Source of the DNA: Massilia endophytica
GTDB taxonomy: Bacteria; Pseudomonadota; Gammaproteobacteria; Burkholderiales; Burkholderiaceae_D
Reading direction: 5' to 3'
Assembly: GCF_021165955.1 (NCBI RefSeq)
Contig: NZ_CP088952.1
Coordinates: forward strand, 4,712,001-4,776,000
DNA length: 64,000 nt
Shown: piece by piece, positions 26,155-35,267 of the stretch
How positions within the stretch are numbered: the first letter of the stretch is position 1
Layout: each line of letters opens with the position of its first letter
Made by a program: the position numbers and the translations under genes
Notes under the pieces: model-generated
Databases searched by the model: none
The model's input: only the letters and a program-made list of their open reading frames with translations
Told to the model about the DNA's origin: nothing

Positions 26155-27132
26155 TTAAGCTGGCTTCTTCTTCCTGCCCATGAAAGCCACAATCTCTCCC
26201 ACGATGCCGCGCCGGAACGCCAGCACGCAGGCAACGAAGATCAGGCCGGTCACCATGCTCACCGCCTCGCCCAGGGTGTTGAACCATTCGATGCCGGTAT
26301 TCGTTGCGACGAAAGCGCCGAAGTCGCCCAGCTTGTTCTCCAGCGCAATGATCAGCACCGCGCCCAGGATCGGGCCAGCCAGGGTGCCCATGCCGCCCAC
26401 CAGGGTCATGAGGATGACCAGGCCCGACATGGTCCAGTGCACGTCCGTGAGTGTTTCGAAACCGAGCACCACGGTCTTGGTGGCGCCTGCCAGGCCTGCC
26501 AGCGCGGCGGAGAGCACGAAGGCCATCAGCTTGTACTTGTCCACGTCATAGCCCAGCGAGATGGCGCGCGGCTCGTTTTCCTTGATCGCCTTCAGCACCT
26601 GGCCGAAAGGCGAGTGCACGGTGCGCACGATCAGCATGAAGCCCAGCACGGCAATGGCCAGCACCACGAAGTACAGGGTCAGGTCGTTGCCCAGATCCAC
26701 GGCTCCCAGCAGCTTACCGCGCGGCACGCCCTGCAGGCCGTCTTCGCCGCCGGTGAAGTTGGTGAAGCGGAGGCCGCCGAAGTACACCATCTGGGCCAGC
26801 GCCAGGGTAATCATCGAGAAATAGATGCCCTGGCGGCGGATGGCCAGCGCGCCCATCACCAGGCCGATCAGCGCCGCGCCGCCCACGCCGGCCAGCAGGG
26901 CCAGTTCGAAGGGCAGGCCCCAGTTCTTCAGCGCATTGCCCGCCACATAGCCCGCACCGCCGAAGAAGGCCGCGTGGCCGAAGGACAGCAGGCCCGTGAA
27001 GCCGATCAGCAGGTTGAAGGCGCAGGCGAACAGCGCGAAGCACAGCAGCTTCATCAGGAAGACGGGATAGCCCACGAAGGGCGCTGCCAGCGCCACAATG
27101 AGCGCAAGGGCGTAGCCGATATTCTTGTTCAT
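26155..27132 (-). CDS. branched-chain-type ABC permease (LivM-like), second importer
   Basis: A 325-aa permease: LLIGFTGLLSFGHAAFFGGAGY, MITLALAQMVYFGGLRFTNFTGGEDG, the coupling loop LKAIKENEPRAISLGYD and LVGGMGTLAGPILGAVL. These are LivM landmarks in normal order. The basic tail MGRKKKPA is cytoplasmic. Last gene of the importer operon G-F-SBP-H-M, ahead of a strong terminator. Confidence 0.9.
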   Translation of the reverse strand: MNKNIGYALALIVALAAPFVGYPVFLMKLLCFALFACAFNLLIGFTGLLSFGHAAFFGGAGYVAGNALKNWGLPFELALLAGVGGAALIGLVMGALAIRRQGIYFSMITLALAQMVYFGGLRFTNFTGGEDGLQGVPRGKLLGAVDLGNDLTLYFVVLAIAVLGFMLIVRTVHSPFGQVLKAIKENEPRAISLGYDVDKYKLMAFVLSAALAGLAGATKTVVLGFETLTDVHWTMSGLVILMTLVGGMGTLAGPILGAVLIIALENKLGDFGAFVATNTGIEWFNTLGEAVSMVTGLIFVACVLAFRRGIVGEIVAFMGRKKKPA

Positions 27133-27142
27133 ACTTGACCTC

Positions 27143-28027
27143 TTATTTCTCTTTGCCGAACAGGCCAGCCGGGCGCAGCAGCAGCACGATGACCATCACC
27201 AGGAACACCACGGTGGAGGAGAATTCCGGGTAGAACACGCGCGTCAGGCCCTCGATCACGCCCAGGCCCAGGCCGGTGAGGATGGAGCCCATGATCGAGC
27301 CCATGCCGCCGATCACCACCACGGCGAACACGACGATGATGAGGTTCGAACCCATCAGCGGAGAAACCTGGATAATAGGCGCGGCCAGCACCCCAGCGAA
27401 GCCCGCCAGGGCCACGCCGAAGCCGTAGGTCAGGGTCACCATCAGCGGCACGTTGATGCCGAAGGCTTCCACCAGCTTGGGGTTCTCGGTGCCCGCGCGC
27501 AGATAGGCGCCCAGCTTGGTCTTCTCGATCACGAACCAGGTCGCGAAGCACACGATCAGCGAGGCCACCACCACCCAGCCGCGGTAATTCGGCAGGATCA
27601 TGAAGCCCAGGTCGGTGGCGCCCTGCAGCAGCTCGGGCGTATCGAAAGGCTGGCCGGAAACGCCGTAGAAGGAACGGAACACGCCTTCCACCAGCAAGGT
27701 GATGCCAAAGGTGAGCAGCAGGCCGTAGAGATGGTCCAGCTTGTACAGCCAGCGCAGCATGGTTTTCTCGATGACGATGCCGAGCGCGCCCACCACCAGC
27801 GGCGCCAGCAGCAGCATCGCCCAGTAGCTCAGGCCCAGGTAGGTCATGCCCATCCACGCCAGGAAGGCGCCCATCATATACATGGCGCCGTGCGAGAAGT
27901 TAATCACGTTCAGCAGGCCGAAAATGACCGCCAGGCCGAGCGACAACATGGCATAGAAGGAGCCGTTGACGAGACCCAGCAGCAGCTGGCTCATCATTGC
28001 AGGCAGAGGAACGCCGAAAATATCCAT
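27143..28027 (-). CDS. branched-chain-type ABC permease (LivH-like), second importer
   Basis: A 294-aa permease with LAVIFGLLNVINFSHGAMYMMGAF near the N-terminus, YLRAGTENPKLVEAFGIN as coupling loop, and VIGGMGSIMGSILTGLGL near the end. It is separated from the binding protein gene by a 112-bp gap holding two hairpins, and lies 10 bp before the LivM-like gene. Confidence 0.9.
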   Translation of the reverse strand: MDIFGVPLPAMMSQLLLGLVNGSFYAMLSLGLAVIFGLLNVINFSHGAMYMMGAFLAWMGMTYLGLSYWAMLLLAPLVVGALGIVIEKTMLRWLYKLDHLYGLLLTFGITLLVEGVFRSFYGVSGQPFDTPELLQGATDLGFMILPNYRGWVVVASLIVCFATWFVIEKTKLGAYLRAGTENPKLVEAFGINVPLMVTLTYGFGVALAGFAGVLAAPIIQVSPLMGSNLIIVVFAVVVIGGMGSIMGSILTGLGLGVIEGLTRVFYPEFSSTVVFLVMVIVLLLRPAGLFGKEK

Positions 28028-28050
28028 GGCTGCACAAATTCAAAAAGAGT

Positions 28051-28128
28051 CAAAAAGAAAGGCGCAGCGGGATAACGCTGCGCCGTAGGCAGGGCGCGGA
28101 AACCGCCGGTCGGCGCGTGCGCCCTGCC
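28051..28128 (-). terminator. hairpin pair between binding-protein and permease genes (partial terminator)
   Basis: Reading leftward, GGCAGGGCGC/GCGCCCTGCC (arms 28119-28128 and 28088-28097) comes first. GGCGCAGCG/CGCTGCGCC (28076-28084 and 28061-28069) follows, then TTTCTTTTTG. The second is a good intrinsic terminator inside an operon, immediately after the binding-protein stop. Such a site would let the binding protein be made in excess over the permeases, as is common for ABC importers. Confidence 0.75.
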
Positions 28129-28139
28129 GGCTTACCGCA

Positions 28140-29348
28140 TTACTTCCACAGCGCGCACTTGGTCTCGGCCTTGGTGGCGTAAGCCTGGTCGCCCGGAATG
28201 GTGGCCACCAGCTTGTAGTAGTCCCAAGGATACTTCGACTCGGACGGCTTCTTCACTTCCATCAGGTACATGTCGTGCACCATGCGGCCATCCGGACGGA
28301 TCACGCCGTTCTTGGCGAACATGTCGTTGATCGGGGTCTTCTTCATCTGCGCGATGACCTTGTCCGAATCGTCGGTGCCCACCGCCTTCACGGCCTTCAG
28401 GTAGTTGGTGGCGGCGGAGTAGTCCGCTGCGTGCAGCATCGAAGGTTCCTTCTTCATCTTCGCGAAGAAGCGCTTGGACCATGCACGGGTTTCAGGATTC
28501 ATATCCCAGTACCAGCCATCGGTCAGGTACATGCCCTGGGTAACGTTCAGGCCCAGCGAGTGCACGTCGTTGATGAAGATGAGCAGGCCAGCCAGCTTCA
28601 TTTTCTTGGTGATGCCGAATTCGTTGGCCGCCTTGATGGAGTTGATCGCATCGCCGCCCGCATTGGCCAGGCCCAGGATCTGGGCGCCGGAGGACTGCGC
28701 CTGCAGCAGGAAGGAGGAGAAGTCGGAAGCCGAGAGCGGGTGCTTCACGCTGCCCAGCACCTTGCCGCCGCCGGACTTCACCACGGCCGCCGTATCGTTC
28801 TCCAGCGACTGGCCGAAGGCATAGTCCGCAGTCAGGAAGTACCAGTTCTTGCCGCCCTGCTTCAGGATGGCGTTGCCGGTGCCGCGCGCCAGGGCGATGG
28901 TGTCGTAGGCGTAGTGGATGGTGTAAGGGGTGCATTCCTCGTTGGTCAGGCGCGCGGAACCGGCGCCGATGGAGATGAACACTTTCTTCTTCTCGGCCGC
29001 CACCTTGGCCATGGCCAGGTTCGCGCCCGAGTTGGTGCCGCCGATCAGCATGTCCACGCCCTGCTGGTCGAACCATTCGCGGGCCTTGGAGGCGGCGATG
29101 TCGGCCTTGTTCTGGTGGTCGGCCGAAATGAATTCGACCTTCTTGCCTGCGATGACGACGCCCGCATCGGCAATCGCCATCTTCACCGCCTCGGCGCCGC
29201 CGGCGCCATCGATATCGGTGTACAGGCCGGACATGTCGGTGATCATGCCGATCTTGATGGTGTCGCCCGATACCTGGGCAAATGCCGCGGTGGAGAGGCT
29301 CATTGCGCAGATGGCAGCGGCTGCGGTGGCGATAGCTTTACGTTTCAT
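28140..29348 (-). CDS. ABC transporter substrate-binding protein, second importer
   Basis: A 402-aa type I periplasmic binding protein with signal peptide MKRKAIATAAAAICAMSLSTAAFA. Family features are IKIGMITDMSGLYTDIDG, VDMLIGGTNSGANLAMAKVA, and WYFLTADYAFGQSLENDTAAV (the YAFG hinge). The form with SAxLTNEECTPYTIHYAYD is frequent in Burkholderiales and distinct from classical LivJ/K. I chose the ATG at 29348, with GGAG five bases upstream; a start at 29363 would add five codons. The ligand is unknown. Confidence 0.9.
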   Translation of the reverse strand: MKRKAIATAAAAICAMSLSTAAFAQVSGDTIKIGMITDMSGLYTDIDGAGGAEAVKMAIADAGVVIAGKKVEFISADHQNKADIAASKAREWFDQQGVDMLIGGTNSGANLAMAKVAAEKKKVFISIGAGSARLTNEECTPYTIHYAYDTIALARGTGNAILKQGGKNWYFLTADYAFGQSLENDTAAVVKSGGGKVLGSVKHPLSASDFSSFLLQAQSSGAQILGLANAGGDAINSIKAANEFGITKKMKLAGLLIFINDVHSLGLNVTQGMYLTDGWYWDMNPETRAWSKRFFAKMKKEPSMLHAADYSAATNYLKAVKAVGTDDSDKVIAQMKKTPINDMFAKNGVIRPDGRMVHDMYLMEVKKPSESKYPWDYYKLVATIPGDQAYATKAETKCALWK

Positions 29349-29396
29349 TATGTCTCCGATCAAGGTTCTGAGTTCGTGTTGTAGTCCTTGCCCACT

Positions 29397-30104
29397 TCAA
29401 ACGCCCAGCAGCTCGGTCAGGACCGGCATCTTGGCGTTCAATTCGGACGAAGCGAAGGTCTCCACAATCTGACCGTGCTCCATCACGTAAAACCGATCCG
29501 CCAGTGGTGCGGCGAAGCGGAAATTCTGTTCGACCATCACGATGGTGTAGCCCTTGGATTTCAAGGTCGTGATCATGCGGGCGAGGCCCTGGACGATGAC
29601 AGGCGCAAGGCCTTCGGAGATTTCGTCCAGCAGCAGCAGGCGCGCGCCGGTGCGCAGGATGCGGGCGACGGCCAGCATCTGCTGTTCGCCGCCCGAGAGG
29701 CGCGTGCCCTGGCTGTTGCGGCGTTCCTTCAGGTTCGGGAACATCTCGTAGATTTCCTCGACCGGCATGCCCTTGCCGTCAGTTTTCAGCGCGGGCGGCA
29801 GCATCAGGTTTTCTTCAGTGGACAAGGAGGAGAAGATGCCGCGTTCTTCGGGGCAGTAGCCCACGCCCAGGTGCGCCACCTTGTAGGTTGGCAGACCGAT
29901 GGCCTCTTCGCCGTTGATCTTGATCGATCCCTTGCGGGCCCCGGTCAGGCCCATGATCGCGCGCAGCGTCGTGGTGCGGCCCGCGCCGTTGCGGCCCAGC
30001 AGGGTCACTACCTCGCCCGGCTGCACCGACATGTTCACGTCATGCAGGATATGCGATTCGCCATACCACGCCTGCAGATTGCTGATTTCCAGTGCAGTCG
30101 TCAT
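29397..30104 (-). CDS. branched-chain-type ABC ATPase (LivF-like) with Arg in Walker A
   Basis: A 235-aa LivF-type ATPase: signature RLSGGEQQMLAVARIL, Walker B LLLLDEISEGLAP, H-loop MVEQNFRF. The Walker A reads GRNGAGRTT, with arginine at residue 43 where the nucleotide-binding lysine is expected; the codon is clearly CGC. The LivF of the first importer keeps lysine. This substitution may recur in a LivF clade, but normally it weakens ATP hydrolysis, leaving the LivG-like partner to dominate. Its start abuts the stop of the LivG-like gene. Confidence 0.9.
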   Translation of the reverse strand: MTTALEISNLQAWYGESHILHDVNMSVQPGEVVTLLGRNGAGRTTTLRAIMGLTGARKGSIKINGEEAIGLPTYKVAHLGVGYCPEERGIFSSLSTEENLMLPPALKTDGKGMPVEEIYEMFPNLKERRNSQGTRLSGGEQQMLAVARILRTGARLLLLDEISEGLAPVIVQGLARMITTLKSKGYTIVMVEQNFRFAAPLADRFYVMEHGQIVETFASSELNAKMPVLTELLGV

Positions 30105-30874
30105 CAGTGCGCTCCCACCAGTTCGGTGGCTTCGGTTCCCATATAGGCTTCCATCACCTGCGGATTCTTGGAAACTTCGGCATAGCTGCCTTCGGCCAGC
30201 ATCGCGCCTCGCTGCAGCACGGAGATCTTGTCGCAGATGCCGGAGACAACGTTCATATTGTGTTCGACCATGAGAATGGTGCGTCCGTTCGATACCTTCT
30301 TGATCAATTCCGTCACGCGGTGCACATCCTCGTGGCCCATGCCCTGGGTGGGCTCGTCCAGCAGCATCAGCTCCGGCTCCATGGCCAGGGTGGTGGCGAT
30401 TTCCAGCGCGCGCTTACGGCCGTAAGGCATGTCTGCGGTGATGGTGTCGGCAAAGCTGGTGAGATCGACTTCGGCCAGCAGCTGCATGGCGCGTTCGTTC
30501 AGCTGGTTCAGGGAACGCTCGCTTTTCCAGAAGTGGAAGGTGGTGCCCAGCTGGCGTTGCAGGCCGATACGCACGTTCTGCAGCACGGTGAGATGCGGGA
30601 AGACGGCGGAAATCTGGAAAGAACGGATCACGCCCATGCGCGCGATCTGCGCGGGCTTGGCGGAGGTGATGTCCTTGCCGTTGAACAGAATCTGTCCGGA
30701 GGTCGGAACGAGAAACTTGGTGAGCAGGTTGAAACAGGTGGTCTTGCCCGCGCCGTTCGGTCCGATCAGGGCGTGGATGTGGCCACGCTGCACCTTCAGG
30801 TTCACGTCGTTGACGGCGGTGAAACCCTTGAATTCCTTGGTCAAATTCCTTGTTTCCAAGATGAAGTTTGACAT
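30104..30874 (-). CDS. branched-chain-type ABC ATPase (LivG-like), second importer
   Basis: A 256-aa ATPase with Walker A IGPNGAGKTTCFNLL, the GRKRALEIA LivG-type signature (ADMPYGRKRALEIATTLA), Walker B LMLLDEPTQGMGHED and H-loop MVEHNMNVV. First gene of the operon; promoter sequences should lie in 30875-31006, which is AT-rich. It overlaps the LivF-like gene by one base. Confidence 0.9.
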   Translation of the reverse strand: MSNFILETRNLTKEFKGFTAVNDVNLKVQRGHIHALIGPNGAGKTTCFNLLTKFLVPTSGQILFNGKDITSAKPAQIARMGVIRSFQISAVFPHLTVLQNVRIGLQRQLGTTFHFWKSERSLNQLNERAMQLLAEVDLTSFADTITADMPYGRKRALEIATTLAMEPELMLLDEPTQGMGHEDVHRVTELIKKVSNGRTILMVEHNMNVVSGICDKISVLQRGAMLAEGSYAEVSKNPQVMEAYMGTEATELVGAH

Positions 30875-31006
30875 CGTGTCTCCCGATTATTCTTTACATA
30901 CTGCTAAATTTTTTTTCAGATCATACACAGGATGATTGGGGCTCACAATACAGTATAACTACCATAAAGTTTTGATATTTTGCTTCCAAACTTGCCAGAA
31001 ATTTGG

Positions 31007-32653
31007 TCACCGTTTGGCAGAAAATTGCGCTACGCAGCGGTTTTGCTGCAGAATCCTTGCCGTCTTCTCGGCAATCATGATCGTGGGGGAGTTCGTATTT
31101 CCGGACGTGATACGCGGCATGACCGAGGCGTCCACGACGCGTAGTCCTGTTACATTTCGGACACGAAGTTGGCTATCCACAACAGCCATCGGATCGTCCG
31201 CCCTGCCCATCTTGCAGGTGCCCACGGGATGGAAGATCGTAGTGCCGATGGCGCCCGCCGCTTCCGCCAGTTCGTCCTCGGTGCGGTAGTGGATGCCCGG
31301 CTTGAACTCCTCGGGCGCGTATTTTTTCAGCGCCGGTGCGGCCACGATGGCGCGCGTCAGCCCCAGTGCGGCTGCGGCTACCTTGCGGTCTTCCTGCGTG
31401 CTCAGATACATGGGCGCGATTTTCGGCGGCGCGTACGAATCGGAGGAGGCGATGCGCACATGGCCGCGTGAAGTGGGGCGCAGGTTGCATACGCTGGCCG
31501 TAAAGGCCGGGAAGGTGTGAAGGGGCTCGCCGAAGCGCTCGAGCGACAGCGGCTGCACGTGGTACTGAAGATTGGGCGAGGGCTGGTCTGGATGCGATTT
31601 CGCGAATGCGCCCAGCTGGGACGGCGCCATCGACATCGGACCGCTCTGGAACAGCATGTATTCGAGGCCGATGCGCATTTTGCCGAACCAGTTGCTGGCC
31701 ATGGTGTTCAGTGTTTTCGCGTTAGTAACCTTGAACACCATCCTCAGTTGAAGATGGTCCTGCAGGTTGGCGCCCACGCCCGGCAGGTCCGCAACCGGCT
31801 GCACGCCCGCCGCATGCAGGGCCTGCGCATCGCCAATGCCGGACAGCTGGAGAATCTGCGGCGAACCGACCGCGCCTGCAGCCAGCAGCGTCTCGCGCGC
31901 TTCCGCAAACCACTGGGTGCCGCCGCCGGTGAAAATCACGCCCTTGCACACCGCGCCGCCTTCTCCCTGCTCGATCATCAGCTTCTCCACATGGCAACCG
32001 GTCATGAGCGTCAGGTTCGGGCGCCGCGTCGCTGGCTTGAGAAAAGCCTTGGCTGTATTCCAGCGGATGCCGCGCCTCTGGTTCACTTCGAAGTAGGAAG
32101 AACCGAGATTGTCGCCCCGGTTGAAGTCTTCGACCTTGGGAATGCCTACCTGTTCCGCGGCATCGCGGAAGGCGTCGAGAATTTTCCAGGACAGCCTCTG
32201 CTTTTCCACCCGCCATTCGCCGCCAGCGCCGTGATAGTCCGTCGCGCCGAGGTGATGGTCTTCGCTTTTCCTGAACAGGGGCAGCACTTCCTCCCAGCGC
32301 CAGCTCGGATCGCCCGTCAGCTCGGCCCAGTGATCGTAATCGCCCGCCTGGCCGCGCATATAGATCATGCCGTTGATGGAGGAACTTCCGCCCACCACTT
32401 TCCCGCGCGGGTAAAGGAGGCTGCGGCCGCCCAGGCCTGCATCGGGTTCGGTGCGGTAAAGCCAGTCCGTGCGCGGATTGTCGATGCAATGCAGGTAGCC
32501 GACGGGGATATGGATCCAGACGTAATCGTCCTTGCCGCCCGCCTCGATCAGCAGCACCTCAACGTTCTTGTCCTGGGTAAGGCGGTTGGCCAACACGCAA
32601 CCGGCAGTTCCGGCGCCAACAATGATGTAGTCGAACTGTCCTGCCGATTCCAA
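31007..32653 (-). CDS. GMC-family oxidoreductase (choline dehydrogenase-like)
   Basis: A 548-aa FAD enzyme. The ADP-binding motif YIIVGAGTAGCVLANRL lies at the N-terminus, GMC signature 1 (YPRGKVVGGSSSINGMIY) and signature 2 (GAVGSPQILQLSGIG) follow, and the C-terminal catalytic region is TIFHPVGTCKMG with the final GNTNSPTIMIAEKTA. All parts for alcohol oxidation are intact. There is no BetB neighbour, so a choline substrate is not supported. It follows a flavin monooxygenase gene by 10 bp and probably shares its transcript. Confidence 0.9.
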   Translation of the reverse strand: MESAGQFDYIIVGAGTAGCVLANRLTQDKNVEVLLIEAGGKDDYVWIHIPVGYLHCIDNPRTDWLYRTEPDAGLGGRSLLYPRGKVVGGSSSINGMIYMRGQAGDYDHWAELTGDPSWRWEEVLPLFRKSEDHHLGATDYHGAGGEWRVEKQRLSWKILDAFRDAAEQVGIPKVEDFNRGDNLGSSYFEVNQRRGIRWNTAKAFLKPATRRPNLTLMTGCHVEKLMIEQGEGGAVCKGVIFTGGGTQWFAEARETLLAAGAVGSPQILQLSGIGDAQALHAAGVQPVADLPGVGANLQDHLQLRMVFKVTNAKTLNTMASNWFGKMRIGLEYMLFQSGPMSMAPSQLGAFAKSHPDQPSPNLQYHVQPLSLERFGEPLHTFPAFTASVCNLRPTSRGHVRIASSDSYAPPKIAPMYLSTQEDRKVAAAALGLTRAIVAAPALKKYAPEEFKPGIHYRTEDELAEAAGAIGTTIFHPVGTCKMGRADDPMAVVDSQLRVRNVTGLRVVDASVMPRITSGNTNSPTIMIAEKTARILQQNRCVAQFSAKR

Positions 32654-32663
32654 ATGCTGTCTC

Positions 32664-33701
32664 CTATGCCTGGTGCATTTCGGCGACCAGGGTTTCCATC
32701 AGCTGGGCGCAGCTCATGGAGCGCGCCCTTGCCACGCCCGTACCGCACCACATCGACATCAACTCCGTATCGCCCCGCTTGGCGGCTTCCGCCCGGATAC
32801 TGCCGGTCAGGGCATTCTGCACCGGATATGGTGGAAGCTGTAGCTCAACAGCAGATAAATGTTGCATAAATGTATTTTCCAGACCACGGGCGTAGCGGCC
32901 GGAGAAGGTACGGGTCAGGCGGGTTGGCGCATTCCCCGCATGCAGGAGCCGCTGTTTGTAGGAAGGATGGATGCCCGATTCCTCCGTGACGAGGAAGGCT
33001 GTCCCCATCTGCACCGCCGAAGCGCCCATGGCCAGGCGCTCCCGGATATCCGCCCCGGTCATGATATTGCCCGCTGAAATGACGGGAATTTGCACGGCCT
33101 TCACTACGGCCGCCAGCAATTCCAGCGCCCCCATCGTCGCCTCGCGCTGGTCGACGAGGAAGGTGCCGCGATGCCCACCTGCCTCCACACCAGATGCCAC
33201 CACAGCATCCGCGCCAATGGATTCCCAGGCCTGCGCTTCCCCAACCGTAGTCACAGTTCCTACCACCGCGATACCGGCCGCATGCAGACGTTCAACTTGA
33301 GCCCGCTCAAGGATATTGAAGGTAAAACTCGCCACGGCCGACTTGAGCTCGATCAAGGTCTCGAACTGGGCCGTAAAGTCTTCACACCATTTCGCCGGGG
33401 TCGGCAGGCTGTCCCAGCCCAGGCTTTCCCAGACGGGCCGCAGCAGTTCCTTGGCCCGTGCAACTTCTTCGTCCGAAGGGGATGGCGTGTTCTGGACGAA
33501 GAAATTGAGCATGAAGGGCTTGTCGCTGAGACGGCGGATCTCCGCCACCTGGGCACGGATGGTGTCCGGCGCGAGCAGCGAGGCGCCAACCGAGCCCAGC
33601 CCGCCTGCATTCGACACCGCAGCCACCTGCGCCGGAGTATTCGAGCCGCCCGCCATCGGTCCCTGGATGATGGGATGGGGGAAAAGGTTCAGGAATTCCA
33701 T
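32664..33701 (-). CDS. nitronate monooxygenase family (NAD(P)H-dependent flavin oxidoreductase)
   Basis: A 345-aa TIM-barrel FMN enzyme. FMN-site elements are IIQGPMAGGSNTPA at the N-terminus, the VASGVEAGGHRG motif with the catalytic His of class I enzymes, and VISAGNIMTGADIRERLAMGASAVQMGTAF. Such enzymes oxidise nitronates like propionate 3-nitronate. It is the first gene of a pair with the GMC oxidoreductase. Confidence 0.88.
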   Translation of the reverse strand: MEFLNLFPHPIIQGPMAGGSNTPAQVAAVSNAGGLGSVGASLLAPDTIRAQVAEIRRLSDKPFMLNFFVQNTPSPSDEEVARAKELLRPVWESLGWDSLPTPAKWCEDFTAQFETLIELKSAVASFTFNILERAQVERLHAAGIAVVGTVTTVGEAQAWESIGADAVVASGVEAGGHRGTFLVDQREATMGALELLAAVVKAVQIPVISAGNIMTGADIRERLAMGASAVQMGTAFLVTEESGIHPSYKQRLLHAGNAPTRLTRTFSGRYARGLENTFMQHLSAVELQLPPYPVQNALTGSIRAEAAKRGDTELMSMWCGTGVARARSMSCAQLMETLVAEMHQA

Positions 33702-33718
33702 GTCAGCTCCTTATTCGG

Positions 33719-33888
33719 CTGTGGATAAGCTATTGGATATCCACAGGCATCGTTTGTGCGTAAACCGCTTTCGCATGTGGAGGTCCATTTTTGTCCCAAA
33801 ACAGTTCCTCGTCCATACAAGGTTTACGCGCCCGCTTATTCAGACCGTAAACGATTGATTTCCTTCCGCTTCGCCCACTTATCCACAG
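33719..33888 (+). repeat. 170-bp direct repeat, copy A, with DnaA-box motifs
   Basis: It starts CTGTGGATAA and ends TTATCCACAG. DnaA-box-like 9-mers lie at 33720-33728 (TGTGGATAA), 33737-33745 (ATATCCACA) and 33879-33887 (TTATCCACA). Copy B at 35881-36050 has the same length, and the box-like motifs, CATACAA and GTAAAC blocks lie at the same offsets, in the same orientation. The sequence between blocks has diverged. Confidence 0.65.
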
Positions 33889-33935
33889 AAAGGCCGAGTT
33901 GTTAACAACTACTACTATTTTGTATACCTACCTTA

Positions 33936-35264
33936 TCAATGTAAACCTACTGCCTTACCTACCAGCCGCAGCGCCCCCTCAAGCGCTTCAAGAGAAATCG
34001 AACCGAGCGCAATTCGCAAAGCCTGAGGAGACTGCAAGCCGATCGAGAAAGGCTCGGCCGTTGTCACCAGTACACCGGAACGCTGCAAATCGGCTGCCAC
34101 CACATCTGCGCGCAGGTAGTCCGGAAGCTCCAGCCATAAAAAATAGGATGAGGGATGACTTCTGACCGCCGCACCATCCAGTATTTTCCGGGCCAGACGC
34201 TGCCTGGCTGCAGCATCTGCCCGCTTCCGCTCTTCGAGCTCATCCACCAGACCCGACTCGATCCATTGGCAAGCCAGGGCGACAGTCATCGACGGCGTAT
34301 TCCAGGTTGAGATCCTGATTGCATGCTCAAGTTCTGGAATCAGCGCCTCGGGCGCTGCAACAAAACCGAGACGCAGCCCGGACGCCACGCTTTTCGAAAG
34401 CCCGGATACATAAACGGTGCGCTCTGGAGCGTAAGTGAACACTGGCTTTGGCGCCGGTTCGGCAAGGAAGGCATATGCGCCGTCTTCGATAATGAAGAAC
34501 CCGAAACGCTCGGCCAGTGCTGCAAGCCGAAGTCTGTCCTGATCCGTCATGATCCAGCCAAGCGGGTTATGCATGGTCGGCATGGCATAGACCGCGCGAA
34601 CCGGCCTCTCCATGCACAGCTTTTCCAGGGAATCGAGACACATGCCGCCACCGGCGGCAGGCAGGGCAGCCAGATCGAGCCTGCTCGCAATCGCCAATGC
34701 TTTCAAACCGGGATAAGTCAGCGCATCGGCTGCCAGCAGGTCTCCCGGTTTGAGCAAAGCGCTGACAGCCACCGACAATCCCTGCTGCGCACCATTGACG
34801 ATCAAGACCTGCCTGCCTGGCACACGAATGGAGCGGTTGCGCAAATGCCGGGCGACTGTCTCGCGTTCGTGGGGACGTCCACCTTGGGGAGCAGAATGAA
34901 GCAGGGCATCGAGATCTCCCGAATTCGCCAGGGTTCTCAAGCCTTCGCGCAGCATTTCCGCCTGGCCTGGCAAAGAAGGATAGTTGAAGCTCAGGTCCAC
35001 GGCGCCGCTTGGCAAGGGATGCTGTTCCAGGCCAAGTCCCCGGGGCAGCGAAGCATCGCGAACGAATGTGCCGCGCCCGCCCTCGCCCACGGCAAGCCCG
35101 GATTTCTCCAGCTCCGCATACACGCGAACGGCGGTCGCCAGGGCGATGCCCCGCTCCTTCATCATGCGCCGCAAGGGAGGAAGCTGTTCGCCAGGCCGGA
35201 GTTCGCCACGCTGGATAGCGGAGGAAAAATGATCGACCAGCTGTTTGTAGCGATTCTTCGGCAT
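33936..35264 (-). CDS. MocR/PdxR-type regulator (GntR HTH fused to aminotransferase domain)
   Basis: A 442-aa chimera. Residues about 1-70 are a GntR winged helix (QLPPLRRMMKERGIALATAVRVYAELEKSGLA). The rest is a fold-type I aminotransferase with the PLP lysine in VYVSGLSKSVASGLRLGF and the carboxylate-binding arginine region LRIALGSI near the end. Such proteins sense PLP or amino-acid-derived effectors and control a divergent gene, here the RhtB-type exporter 58 bp away. ATG 35264 is chosen; a TTG at 35282 would add six codons. Confidence 0.9.
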   Translation of the reverse strand: MPKNRYKQLVDHFSSAIQRGELRPGEQLPPLRRMMKERGIALATAVRVYAELEKSGLAVGEGGRGTFVRDASLPRGLGLEQHPLPSGAVDLSFNYPSLPGQAEMLREGLRTLANSGDLDALLHSAPQGGRPHERETVARHLRNRSIRVPGRQVLIVNGAQQGLSVAVSALLKPGDLLAADALTYPGLKALAIASRLDLAALPAAGGGMCLDSLEKLCMERPVRAVYAMPTMHNPLGWIMTDQDRLRLAALAERFGFFIIEDGAYAFLAEPAPKPVFTYAPERTVYVSGLSKSVASGLRLGFVAAPEALIPELEHAIRISTWNTPSMTVALACQWIESGLVDELEERKRADAAARQRLARKILDGAAVRSHPSSYFLWLELPDYLRADVVAADLQRSGVLVTTAEPFSIGLQSPQALRIALGSISLEALEGALRLVGKAVGLH

Positions 35265-35267
35265 GAG

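Noticed and set aside
31007..32653. Assignment of the GMC oxidoreductase as choline dehydrogenase (betA)
   Set aside because: No betaine aldehyde dehydrogenase, BetI or choline transporter nearby; only the broad family is supported.
33702..33935. A replication origin (oriC) based on DnaA boxes
   Set aside because: No dnaA/dnaN neighbours and no clear unwinding region with box clusters of origin density; the sequence is better described as one copy of a repeated element.
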